A DNA stretch of 64,000 nt from Actinomycetospora sp. NBRC 106375. GTDB taxonomy: Bacteria; Actinomycetota; Actinomycetes; Mycobacteriales; Pseudonocardiaceae. Shown here piece after piece: positions 41,883-49,402 of the stretch; position 1 is the stretch's first letter; the number at the start of each line of letters is the position of its first letter. The position numbers and the translations under genes are program-made. The stretch lies in the NCBI RefSeq assembly GCF_030269665.1, contig NZ_BSTS01000008.1:233221-297220 (forward strand). The letters run 5' to 3'. The notes below the pieces were generated by a model. It saw nothing but the letters and a program-made list of their open reading frames with translations. It was not told where the DNA came from and did not search any database.

Positions 41883-42605
41883 TCAGGCTCCCATCGGGAG
41901 AATGTCGGAGCCCGCGGCGCCGAGGGACGAGCCGCCGGACGACGTGGTGGTGTGGGTGCCCGCCGCCGTGGGCGCCGCGTGCCGCGGCGCGTGGTGGCGG
42001 TGGTGGTGCCGCTGGCGGTGCGTGTCGAGGTCGTCCCACACGCGGTGGTGCCCGCCGGTGGGCGAGGAGACCACCACGGGTCGCGACGTGTGCGTGACGA
42101 CGCGGACGGCGACCAGCGACGAGCGCGTCACGCGGTGCACTACGGGAGCGGCCGTCGGCTCGGCCGCACGGTGACGCACGCTGCTCGCTGGGCGGTGGCG
42201 CGGCCGCCCGCTGCTCGTTGCGGCGTGGCGCGGCGTCTCGCTGCTCGTCGCGGCGTGGCGCGGCGTCTCGCTGCGGCTCGCGTGCCGGGCCGCCGGCCGG
42301 GTGACCGCTGCGTCGGTGACGCGGGGGTGCGCCGGGGTCGCCGCGACGACGGTGTCGGCCGGGACGTCGACGCCGCCGTCGTCGTCGTCGCCCTCGTCGA
42401 TCAGGGGGCTCGGCGTCAGCGGCACGCCCGTGGCGGCGTCGATGGTGCCGCCGGTCGAGGTGACGGTGAGGCCGAAGGCGGCCAGGTAGGCGACCGACGC
42501 TGAGGCGCCGAGGTAGCCCAGCACCGAGAGCCCGCGCCGGCGGCGCCCGCTCGCGTCGACGAACACCGGCGCCGTGGCGACCTTCTCCCGCTCGGCAGCG
42601 TCCAT
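41883..42605 (-). CDS. Single-pass membrane protein with repetitive and His-rich tail
   Basis: The protein is 240 residues. ATG 42605 follows AGGGGGAACGGTC. 'VFVDASGRRRRGLSVLGYLGASASVAYLAAFGLTVTST' contains one TM helix (about 28-48). Then come an acidic patch (DEGDDDDGG), a ten-residue repeat (SETPRHAATS, three imperfect copies at about 110-140) and a His-rich segment (HRQRHHHRHHAPRH) before a Ser/Gly tail. The outer part is probably disordered. It lies two bases upstream of the deacetylase-synthase gene and is duplicated with it at 62883-63511, so it is likely a partner of that enzyme. The histidines may bind metal, which is speculation. Confidence 0.65.
   Translation of the reverse strand: MDAAEREKVATAPVFVDASGRRRRGLSVLGYLGASASVAYLAAFGLTVTSTGGTIDAATGVPLTPSPLIDEGDDDDGGVDVPADTVVAATPAHPRVTDAAVTRPAARHASRSETPRHAATSSETPRHAATSSGRPRHRPASSVRHRAAEPTAAPVVHRVTRSSLVAVRVVTHTSRPVVVSSPTGGHHRVWDDLDTHRQRHHHRHHAPRHAAPTAAGTHTTTSSGGSSLGAAGSDILPMGA
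42181..42270. repeat. 30-bp tandem repeats within the His-rich protein gene
   Basis: Two nearly identical 30-mers (42211-42240 and 42241-42270, one mismatch) and one diverged copy (42181-42210) encode the ten-residue repeat of the membrane protein at 41883-42605. They are in frame, so copy-number changes would not break the gene. Confidence 0.7.
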
Positions 42606-42716
42606 GACCGTTCCCCCTGTGACTCCGGAACCACGAAATGGATCCCCTGATCAGCCATCGCCACGGAGGGTGGTCATCGCTACGGCATCGGTGTCACCCG
42701 AAGTAGTGAATACCGG

Positions 42717-43505
42717 TCACCGGTTCGGCCGCCACTCCGCAGCGTCGCCGTCGGTGACGCTCGCGTCGGCCATGGCGGCCGCGTTCGGCATCGGCCACGC
42801 AGTGCCGATGTCGCGCAGCGCCTGTCCCATGGCGCGCTGCTCGGTGGCGATGCGGTCGGTCAGTGTGTTCATCTGCTGCACCGCCGTGAGGATCAGGGTC
42901 GCGGCGCCACCGACCGCCACGAGGATCGCGCCGCACGCGGCGGGGATGCCGACCACGGTGGCCGCGCCGACGATCGCGGTGACGACGGCGATGACCATCA
43001 GCGCGGCGGCGGCGCCGAGCGCGAGCCAGAACGACTCGATCTGGTCGGCGAGGCCGTGCAGCGAGGTCGAGAGCGCCTGGCTCTGCGCGGTCATCGTGCT
43101 GAGCTGCTCGCCCTGGCGGGGCACCATCGCCTTGTACGCCTCCGCGCCGCCGCCCTCCCACTCGATGTTCGTCCGCATCTGGTCGAGGCCGAGCTTGCCG
43201 CCCGCGTCACTCAGGGCGTCGGCGACCACCGACCAGCCCGCCGCGGCCTGTCGGAGCCGCTCGGGGTCGCCGGGCTGGTCGAGGAACTGACCGAACCGGT
43301 CGAGCACCGACTGCATCTCCGCCCGCACGCGCCGGAGGCCGTCGCGCACCGCGTCCATGAGCTCGGGCGAGAGGAGGACCGGCCCGCCCACGGGGACGGG
43401 TGCGGACGCGGCGGCGGCCAGGGTCTCCTCGGCGGCGGCGAAGAACTCCCGCAGCTTCTGCTCGAGATCGTCCACCTGGGCGCGGACGTCGTCGACCACG
43501 GTCAT
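42717..43505 (-). CDS. WXG-like protein with membrane helices (type VII secretion related)
   Basis: A 262-residue protein. An N-terminal helical part (MTVVDDVRAQVDDLEQKLREFFAAAEETL) leads to 'IEWEGGGAEAYKAMVPRQGEQLSTMTAQSQAL', in which the Trp-x-Gly and following helix fit WXG100-type helical hairpins. Two hydrophobic segments ('FWLALGAAAALMVIAVVTAI', 'GIPAACGAILVAVGGAATLIL') follow. Such two-part proteins are common in the gene sets of actinobacterial ESX/type VII systems. It is the last gene of a three-gene operon, starting eight bases after the EspC-like gene. No ESX core components are in the window. Confidence 0.6.
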   Translation of the reverse strand: MTVVDDVRAQVDDLEQKLREFFAAAEETLAAAASAPVPVGGPVLLSPELMDAVRDGLRRVRAEMQSVLDRFGQFLDQPGDPERLRQAAAGWSVVADALSDAGGKLGLDQMRTNIEWEGGGAEAYKAMVPRQGEQLSTMTAQSQALSTSLHGLADQIESFWLALGAAAALMVIAVVTAIVGAATVVGIPAACGAILVAVGGAATLILTAVQQMNTLTDRIATEQRAMGQALRDIGTAWPMPNAAAMADASVTDGDAAEWRPNR

Positions 43506-43512
43506 CGCCCGC

Positions 43513-43848
43513 TCACCCGCCGCCGGGCCGCAGGGCGTCGAACCCGTGCGCGCCGGCCGCGTCCTCGCGCTCGTAGACGTCGGCGGCGGCGCCCAGCGCG
43601 TCGGCGATCGCGCGGAAGGCGGCACTGCCCTGGTCGATCAGCCGGCCCATCCGGGCGCGGACGTCCTCGTAGGTCCGATCGACCCCGGCGTCGACCGCCC
43701 ACATCGAGAACGCCGCGGGCTCGACGAGCGCCAGCGCCAGCTCGCGGCGTGGCTGTTCGAGCGCCGCGATGCCGGCCCGCCACACCTCCGCGTCGGCGCG
43801 CAGCGCCGCGAGCTCGACGTCGATGCCGCCGTTGTCCGGGCCGGTCAC
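43513..43848 (-). CDS. Small WXG100/EspC-like protein
   Basis: A 111-residue, all-helical protein. 'IDVELAALRADAEVWRAGIAALEQPRRELAL' and 'RLIDQGSAAFRAIADALGAAADVYEREDAAGAHGF' fit the pattern of actinobacterial type VII secretion-associated small proteins (EspC/DUF2580 group), including YxxxD/E-like 'YEREDAAG' near the C-terminus, which resembles the secretion signal YxxxD/E. GTG 43848 shares GTGA with the upstream gene's stop. It is the middle gene of the three-gene set. Being a secreted partner of the WXG-like protein is likely but unproven. Confidence 0.62.
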   Translation of the reverse strand: MTGPDNGGIDVELAALRADAEVWRAGIAALEQPRRELALALVEPAAFSMWAVDAGVDRTYEDVRARMGRLIDQGSAAFRAIADALGAAADVYEREDAAGAHGFDALRPGGG

Positions 43849-44480
43849 GGCCGCATCCCGGCCAGCCGGACGAGCCGTTCCGGATCGGCTGCGAGCTGCT
43901 GGAGCGCCACGGTCGCCGGGTGCATCGGGCGTGCGTCGGCCGCGCCGCAGACGCCGGCGAGCACCTCGCCGACCTCGATCTCGATCCCGCGGGCGGAGGC
44001 GCCGCGGGCCCAGGTGATGTCGACGGTGACGTCGGTGACGACGCCGTGGTGGGCCGTCGCGGTGACGTGGTGTGCCGCGCTCGCGCGCGTCGCGACCCTC
44101 GGCACCCGGGTCGCCTCCGAGACATGGGCGACGTCCCTGGCGACGTCGGCGAGCAGCCGCTCCAGCGAGCCCCGCCAGGGCGCCAGATCGGGCACGCCCG
44201 ACGGCGCAGGTGGCGGCGCCGCACGGAGGTTCTCCTCGAGCCTGCGCGCCACCGCCCGCCCGGCCGCCGCGACGACCTCGGCGCCGAGCCGGCGGGGGTC
44301 CACCGACTCGCGCCAGTCGTCGGCCACCGCGACGTTCTCGAGCTGCCCGGCCGGGCCGAGGGTCACGACGACGATCTCGGAGGGCCGTGCCGGCGGCGGC
44401 ACGGTGGGCGGGCCGCTGCGGGCGAACTCCGCGAACTCCGCGTCGTCCAGCCCGGCGAAGCCCCAGCGTCGCTCGTCCAC
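43845..44480 (-). CDS. YbaB/EbfC-like protein of a type VII-associated operon
   Basis: The protein is 211 residues from GTG 44480, with GGGGGAGGT upstream. 'EIVVVTLGPAGQLENVAVADDWRESVDPRRLGAEVVAAAGRAVARR' is like the YbaB/EbfC DNA-binding fold as found in ESX-linked genes. The C-terminal part has a repeated theme ('HVTATAHHGVVTDVTVDITWARGASARGIEIEVGEVLAGV'), consistent with two YbaB-like domains. It is the first gene of the operon, with GTGA overlap to the next. A longer open frame up to 44855 is a shadow over the divergent chitosanase gene. The family call is by pattern and moderate. Confidence 0.55.
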   Translation of the reverse strand: MDERRWGFAGLDDAEFAEFARSGPPTVPPPARPSEIVVVTLGPAGQLENVAVADDWRESVDPRRLGAEVVAAAGRAVARRLEENLRAAPPPAPSGVPDLAPWRGSLERLLADVARDVAHVSEATRVPRVATRASAAHHVTATAHHGVVTDVTVDITWARGASARGIEIEVGEVLAGVCGAADARPMHPATVALQQLAADPERLVRLAGMRP

Positions 44481-44558
44481 GTGCCCCACCTCCCCCAGCG
44501 CACCCGCTCGGAGCGTGACACGGCGACCGATCGCGGAGGGGCCGAACGGGAGAACCTC

Positions 44559-44564
44559 TAGAGT
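44559..44564 (+). promoter_or_regulatory. -10 box of a probable leaderless chitosanase transcript
   Basis: TAGAGT is exactly six bases upstream of GTG 44571, the same spacing as at 8601 and 15312. No ribosome site precedes the start. Confidence 0.5.
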
Positions 44565-44570
44565 CGCGCG

Positions 44571-45425
44571 GTGCTTCGTGATCGACCCGTCCTGCCGCGA
44601 CGAGGGTTCCTCACCCTGGGCGCCCTCGGTGCCACGGCGGCGGGATGGACCGTGCTCGCCGGGTGCAGCAGCCCGACGGTCGCCGCCGCGCCCGGGCCGA
44701 AGGACCTCACCGACCCCGCGCGCCGCCACGTCGCCGAGGCCGTCATCAGCACCTTCGAGAACTCCACGGTCGAGCTGCCCTACGCCGCCGCGCAGCGCCT
44801 CGACGACGGCCGCGGCATCACCGCCGGCCGCGCCGGGTTCACCAGCGGCACCCACGACCTCCTGCTGGTCGTGCAGCGCTACGAACAGATCGCCGGTGGC
44901 CCGACCCCGCTCAGCAAGTACCTCCCGGCGCTGCGGACCATCGACCGGCAGGTCCAGGACGGCAACGACGGATCGAGCACCAAGGGCCTCGGCGGCTTCG
45001 AAGAGGTCTGGCGCTCGACCTCACAGACCGACCCCCGGCTCAACCAGGCCCAGGACGCCGTCTACGACGACCTCTACTTCCGGCCCGCCATGGACCGCGC
45101 CCGCGCGGCCGGTGTCACCACCGCCCTCGGCCAGCTCTGCCTGCTCGACACCGGCATCCAGCACGGCGTCGGCACCGGACCCGACGACCTCCCCGCCCTG
45201 ATGACCGAGACCGGTCCGCAGGCCGCCGACGCCCCCGCCTGGCTGCGACGCTTCCTCGAGGTCCGCCGACAGCACCTCGAGCACCCCGCCTACGAGGAGA
45301 CCGCCGAGGTCTGGCAGGAGTCGCTGCCCCGCGTCGACACCCTCGAAGCCCTCATCGACCAGCAGCGCTTCGACCTCGCCACCCCGATCTCGTGGACCTT
45401 CGCCGGACAGAGCTTCCAGGTCTGA
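44571..45425 (+). CDS. Exported chitosanase, glycoside hydrolase family 46
   Basis: A 284-residue protein. The N-terminus MLRDRPVLPRRGFLTLGALG has the twin-arginine motif RRGFL, with a lipobox-like LAGC at 29-32, so it may be a Tat lipoprotein. 'VISTFENSTVELPYAAAQRLDDGRGITAGRAGFTSGTHDLLLVVQRY' is the GH46 core, with catalytic acid E63 and base D79 (before GRG), spaced as in known chitosanases. 'QDAVYDDLYFRPAMDRARAAG' and 'GLCLLDTGIQHG'-like segments complete it. It hydrolyses beta-1,4-glucosamine linkages. It is near the deacetylase-synthase fusion, so it may trim that polymer. Confidence 0.88.
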   Translation: MLRDRPVLPRRGFLTLGALGATAAGWTVLAGCSSPTVAAAPGPKDLTDPARRHVAEAVISTFENSTVELPYAAAQRLDDGRGITAGRAGFTSGTHDLLLVVQRYEQIAGGPTPLSKYLPALRTIDRQVQDGNDGSSTKGLGGFEEVWRSTSQTDPRLNQAQDAVYDDLYFRPAMDRARAAGVTTALGQLCLLDTGIQHGVGTGPDDLPALMTETGPQAADAPAWLRRFLEVRRQHLEHPAYEETAEVWQESLPRVDTLEALIDQQRFDLATPISWTFAGQSFQV

Positions 45426-45440
45426 CCAGCAGCATCGCGG

Positions 45441-45446
45441 TACGGT
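45441..45446 (+). promoter_or_regulatory. Possible -10 box of the mntA-hepT operon
   Basis: TACGGT lies seven bases upstream of ATG 45454 and fits TANNNT. No Shine-Dalgarno is seen, so the antitoxin mRNA may be leaderless. Confidence 0.45.
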
Positions 45447-45453
45447 GCGCCCC

Positions 45454-45840
45454 ATGGAGATCGTCGAGATCGCTTCGGCCCTCGACGGACATCCGGCCAC
45501 GGCCGGGCTCGACGTCCTGCTCCTCCACGGCTCGCGCGCCCGCGGCGACGCGGGGCCCGGCTCGGACTGGGACCTCGCTTGTCTCGCCGACGACGGCTTC
45601 GACCCTGTCGCGCTCCTCGCTGTCCTCACCGAGACCCTCGGCACCGACGCCGTCGACCTCGTCGACCTGCGGCGGGCCAGCGCGCTGCTGCGCTTCCGTG
45701 CGGCTCGCGACGGCGTGCTCCTCCTCGAGCGCCGCCAGGACGCCTTCCTCGAGTTCCGCCTCGACGCGGTGACGTTCTGGTGCGACGCCGGGCCGGTCAT
45801 CCGCGCCGCGCAGTCCGACGTCCTCTCCTCTCTCGGATGA
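45454..45840 (+). CDS. mntA: MNT-domain antitoxin of a HepT-MntA module
   Basis: The protein is 128 residues from ATG 45454. The minimal nucleotidyltransferase motif 'HGSRARGDAGPGSDWDLACL' has G26-S27 and D38/D40, with a third Asp in 'DAVDLVDLRRA'. In characterised type VII toxin-antitoxin pairs this protein transfers AMP to a tyrosine of HepT and so silences it. All key residues are intact. An upstream ATG at 45445 would add three residues. It shares ATGA with the toxin gene, the usual order. Located between a chitosanase and a helicase-like gene, it is probably a recently acquired module. Confidence 0.85.
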   Translation: MEIVEIASALDGHPATAGLDVLLLHGSRARGDAGPGSDWDLACLADDGFDPVALLAVLTETLGTDAVDLVDLRRASALLRFRAARDGVLLLERRQDAFLEFRLDAVTFWCDAGPVIRAAQSDVLSSLG

Positions 45841-46259
45841 GTCGGGCCATCGACGGCGAGCTCCTCGCCGAACGCAGCGCGACCGTCCTCGCCCACCTCG
45901 ACCGCGTCGCCGACCACCTCCCCGACGACCCGGCCGAACTCCGCCCGATGACGTCGGCGACCGACACCGTCGTCCTCCACCTCTGGCAGGCGATCCAGGT
46001 CGTCATCGACCTGGCCGCCGCGACCTCCGTGCGACTCGGCCTCGGAAGCCCGCCGACCTACGGGGACGCCTTCCGGCTCCTCGCTGACGCCGGCCTCCTC
46101 GATCCCGAGCTCGGAGCACGCCTGGGGCGCGCCGCGGCGTTCCGCAACCTGCTCGTCCACGCCTACGGGCGCCTCGACCTGCAGCGGGTCCACGCCATCG
46201 CACGGAGCGGCCCCGACGACCTGCGTGCGTTCCTCGGCGCGCTCCGCGACCTCGTCTGA
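45837..46259 (+). CDS. hepT: HEPN-domain toxin HepT
   Basis: A 140-residue all-helical protein of the HEPN/DUF86 family. 'FRNLLVHAYGRLD' gives Arg103-x4-His108-x-Tyr110, the complete RX4HXY motif. Arg and His form the RNase active site of the dimer, and Tyr is the target of AMP transfer by MntA. It is translated from ATG 45837, overlapping the antitoxin stop by four bases. RNA substrate preference (tRNA or mRNA) cannot be read from sequence. Confidence 0.87.
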   Translation: MSRAIDGELLAERSATVLAHLDRVADHLPDDPAELRPMTSATDTVVLHLWQAIQVVIDLAAATSVRLGLGSPPTYGDAFRLLADAGLLDPELGARLGRAAAFRNLLVHAYGRLDLQRVHAIARSGPDDLRAFLGALRDLV

Positions 46260-46308
46260 CAGAACCCGGCCACGGGTCGCCGACGGCCGCGCGCCAGACT
46301 TCCCGGTC

Positions 46309-48555
46309 GTGGGGACCGGACTCGCCGACCACCTCGCCGCGCTCGACGAACCGGCGTTGGTCGACCTGCTGCGCCGCCGCCCGGACGTGTGCGCGGAGCC
46401 CGTCCCCCGCGACCTGGGCCGCCTCGCCGACCGCCTCGCCGGGCGCGCCTCGCTGGTCGCGGCGCTGCGGCGCCTCGACCGGGACACCGTCGAGGTGGGA
46501 CGGGCGCTGGCCCTGCTGGATGCCCGGGCGACGGTCGACGCGGTCGCCGCATGGTTCGAGGCCGACCTCGAGGTGGTCCGCCGGCCGGTCGACGTCCTGA
46601 TGGGCGCCGGGCTGGCCTGGCCCGACGGCACGCGCCTTCGGCTCCCCGAGCCGCTCGCGGAACACTGGCGCGCCGAGGTCGCCGGCGACGAACCGATCGC
46701 GCGCCTCGCCCGGCACGTGGTCGCCGACGAGCTGCGCCGGGTCGCCGTCGCGCACGACCTCGACGTCACCGGCCTCCGCAAGGCCGAGATCACCGGGGCG
46801 CTGCACGACGCGTGGGCAGACCCGGGTCTGTTGCGGGGCCGGATCGCCGCCCTGCCGCCCGCAACGCGCGGGCGGCTCGTCGAGCTCTGCCGCCACGATG
46901 CCCTGGCTCAGCACATCAGCCCGGAGGACCGTCACCTGCTCGACGCCGGCTTCCTCGTCCTCGAGGGGCGCGTCGCCCACATCCCCCTCGAGGTCGCTGT
47001 CGCGGTCTGGGTCGGGCACACGCAGCTGCGGGGGATGCCGGAGCTGCCGGCCCCGGCCGACGGGGGCGAGCGGGCCGCCGAGGGCGCGGTGGCCGCCGCG
47101 CAGCAGTTCCTCGACCTGGTCACCGTCGTCCTGGACGCCGCGCAGGCCGCACCGATCCCGGGGCTCAAGTCGGGCGGGGTCGGCACGCGGGAGCGCTCCC
47201 GGCTGGTCAAGCGGCTCGATCTCGGCGACGACCACACCGTGGCGCTGGTCATCGACCTCGCCGCGGACGCCGGCCTGCTCGGCCGCACCGACGACGGGTA
47301 CACGCCCACCGCTGCCTACGCCCCGTGGCGCGAGGACGACGCCTCCCGCCGCTGGGCCCGCCTGGCATCGTCGTGGTTCGGCCTCGACCACGTCCCCGGG
47401 GCGCGCAGGATCGACGGCAAGGAGATCGCGCCGCCCCTGCCCGTCCCGACCACGTCCGGTGACGTGCGCCGGACGTGGCTCACCGCCGCCGGCGGCCGGT
47501 CCATGCGGGCGACCGAGCGCGAGCTCGCGTGGTTCTGCCCCGCGCACGGGGACGACGAGGCTGCGCTCGCCGCGACCGTCACCGCGACCGGTCGCGAGGC
47601 CGAGCTACTCGGGGTGGTCGTCGGGGATGCCGTGAGCCCGCTCGGGCACGCCCTGGTCGCCGGCGGGGACGTGGCGGCGCGCGTCGCGGAGCACCTCGTC
47701 GACGCGTCCTGCGAGGTCGTCCTGCAGTCCGACCTGACCGCCGTCGTCTCGGGGCGCCCGAGCGCCGCGGTGAGCGCGCTGCTGACGGACGCCGCCGAGC
47801 CCGAGTCCCGCGGGTCGGCGACGACCTATCGCTTCTCCCCGGCCAGCGTCCGCGCCGCCCTCGACGCGGGGTGGGACGCCGACGGTCTGCTGGCGGGCCT
47901 CCGGGGACTGTCCGCGCGTGCCCTGCCCCAGCCGCTGGAGTACCTCGTCGGTGACGTCGCCCGCCGCCACGGCCATGTGCGGGTACGCCCGGCCGCCGCC
48001 TGCCTGGTCCTCGACGAGCCGCTGGCCGAGGAGGTCCTGCGCGCCCGCGCCCTGCGGACCCTGGGGCTCACCCGGCTCGCGCCGACGGTGCTGGCCAGCG
48101 CGTCCGAACCCGGGAAGGTGATGGCAGCCCTGCGCGGGGCCGGATACCTCCCGGTGCGGGAGGACGCCACCGGGGCCGTCGTCGTCGACCGTGCCGAGGT
48201 CCGCGTCGCCGACGCCGACCGGCGACCCACCCGGGAGTCGCTGGCGCCCGAGACACTCGCGGCGCAGCTCCTCGAGGCCGGCGTCGGTCACCATCTGGTC
48301 AGCTCCCCGACCGCCGTGGAGCTCGGCGAGCTGAACCCGTCCCTCGACGGCGCCGAGCTCGACCTCCTCGCCGACGCGGTCGACCACGAGCACGACGTCC
48401 TGATCACCTACAGCGACCGCAACGGCACGATCTCGCACCGGGTCGTCACGCCCGTCCAGCTGCTCCACCGCTGGCTCATCGCCTGGTGCCATCTGCGTCA
48501 GGACGAGCGCGAGTTCACCGTCGCCAACATCCGGGACGTCGCCCCACCGCCGTGA
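46309..48555 (+). CDS. Large helicase-associated (XPB/Ssl2-like C-terminal) protein with WYL-like end
   Basis: A 748-residue protein. It resembles the actinobacterial family with the helicase C-terminal XPB/Ssl2-type domain (Helicase_C_3) and no ATPase motor motifs. 'CEVVLQSDLTAVVSGRPSAAVSALLTDAAEPESRGSATTYRFSPASVRAALDAGWDADGLLAGL' (about 470-535) is the recognised segment. 'HDVLITYSDRNGTISHRVVTPVQLLHRWLIAWCHLRQDEREFTVANIRDV' at the C-terminus looks like a WYL domain. The role is unknown, perhaps in DNA repair alongside XPB. GTG 46309 (VGTGLADHLAAL) is the likely start. There is no clear ribosome site, and the open frame extends back to 46225. Confidence 0.72.
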   Translation: MGTGLADHLAALDEPALVDLLRRRPDVCAEPVPRDLGRLADRLAGRASLVAALRRLDRDTVEVGRALALLDARATVDAVAAWFEADLEVVRRPVDVLMGAGLAWPDGTRLRLPEPLAEHWRAEVAGDEPIARLARHVVADELRRVAVAHDLDVTGLRKAEITGALHDAWADPGLLRGRIAALPPATRGRLVELCRHDALAQHISPEDRHLLDAGFLVLEGRVAHIPLEVAVAVWVGHTQLRGMPELPAPADGGERAAEGAVAAAQQFLDLVTVVLDAAQAAPIPGLKSGGVGTRERSRLVKRLDLGDDHTVALVIDLAADAGLLGRTDDGYTPTAAYAPWREDDASRRWARLASSWFGLDHVPGARRIDGKEIAPPLPVPTTSGDVRRTWLTAAGGRSMRATERELAWFCPAHGDDEAALAATVTATGREAELLGVVVGDAVSPLGHALVAGGDVAARVAEHLVDASCEVVLQSDLTAVVSGRPSAAVSALLTDAAEPESRGSATTYRFSPASVRAALDAGWDADGLLAGLRGLSARALPQPLEYLVGDVARRHGHVRVRPAAACLVLDEPLAEEVLRARALRTLGLTRLAPTVLASASEPGKVMAALRGAGYLPVREDATGAVVVDRAEVRVADADRRPTRESLAPETLAAQLLEAGVGHHLVSSPTAVELGELNPSLDGAELDLLADAVDHEHDVLITYSDRNGTISHRVVTPVQLLHRWLIAWCHLRQDEREFTVANIRDVAPPP

Positions 48556-48592
48556 GCAGCGCCGACGTGTCGACGCCGAGCCGGGATCCTCC

Positions 48593-48868
48593 TCACCCGA
48601 ACCCGTCCGGCCGCTGGTCCGCCGCTTCCGCGCCGTCGTGGGCGTCGTCGCGCGGCGCGGGCACGTCCGGGTCGGCGCCGCGCGACGTGTTCCCCGGGAC
48701 ACGGAACGACTCGCGCGGGCCGTCACCCATGTCGTCACCCTCGACCGTAACGCTCCGGCCGGCGATCGGGACGTCCGGCCCCGCGAGGCGCGCGACGACG
48801 AAGGCCACCGCGACAGAGACGACCAACCAACCGCCCAGCCCGACCAGCACCCACCCCACGATCGACAT
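48593..48868 (-). CDS. Small membrane protein, paralogue of 49000-49260
   Basis: The protein is 91 residues from ATG 48868, with GGGGGCGG upstream. One TM helix, 'SIVGWVLVGLGGWLVVSVAVAFVVARLAG' (2-30), is followed by an acidic, hydrophilic tail ending 'PRDDAHDGAEAADQRPDG'. Both parts align with the next gene on the same strand, so the pair arose by duplication. A longer frame starting at 48934 is not preferred. The function is unknown. Confidence 0.6.
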   Translation of the reverse strand: MSIVGWVLVGLGGWLVVSVAVAFVVARLAGPDVPIAGRSVTVEGDDMGDGPRESFRVPGNTSRGADPDVPAPRDDAHDGAEAADQRPDGFG

Positions 48869-48999
48869 CGCCGCCCCCCACCCGGCTCGACCCGCGAGAC
48901 GGGCCCCAGCACCTGCCGCCCTCCCCAGGTCCACGGCCGAGAGTACGAGCGTGGCCGCCCGGCGGACAGACGTCCCGGGGGGCGCCGACCCTGGCGCGA

Positions 49000-49260
49000 T
49001 CAGCCTCGGGTGCCCTCCCCCCGACGGTCCGCCGTCTCGGCATCGTCATGGGCGCCGTCGCGTTGGGTGGGTACGTCGGCGTCGGGCTCCTCGGGCTCCT
49101 CCGGCGGCGACCTCTCGTCCCCCAGCCGCCGATGCGTGTCCAGCAGCTCCAGGGCGGTCGGACGGTCCTCGCACATGAGGCGGGCCAGGACGAGGGCGAC
49201 GACGACCGCGACGGCCAGCCACACGCCCAGACCGACGAGCACCCACCCCAGTGTCGACAC
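49000..49260 (-). CDS. Small membrane protein, paralogue of 48593-48868
   Basis: The protein is 86 residues from GTG 49260, with GGGGGCGG upstream, as for its paralogue. TM helix 'LGWVLVGLGVWLAVAVVVALVLARL' (3-28) precedes an acidic tail with 'PTQRDGAHDDAETADRRGEG' that matches the paralogue's tail. The two genes are 131 bp apart on the same strand. No known family is recognised. Confidence 0.6.
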   Translation of the reverse strand: MSTLGWVLVGLGVWLAVAVVVALVLARLMCEDRPTALELLDTHRRLGDERSPPEEPEEPDADVPTQRDGAHDDAETADRRGEGTRG

Positions 49261-49402
49261 GGCCGCCCCCACGCCCGCTCCGGGAGCAGCACGGGACGCC
49301 GGCCCCCGTCCGATCACCCGAAGTGACCGGTCAGCTCGACCCTAGGACGCTCGACCACTCGCCAGGACCAGGCGGCATCACGATTCCGTCGCGAAGCGCG
49401 AC

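Noticed and set aside
42181..42270. CRISPR-like array
   Set aside because: The 30-bp units are contiguous with no spacers and encode an in-frame peptide repeat.
43845..44855. 336-codon form of the YbaB-like protein
   Set aside because: The upstream part is antisense to the chitosanase gene. A clear ribosome site precedes GTG 44480.
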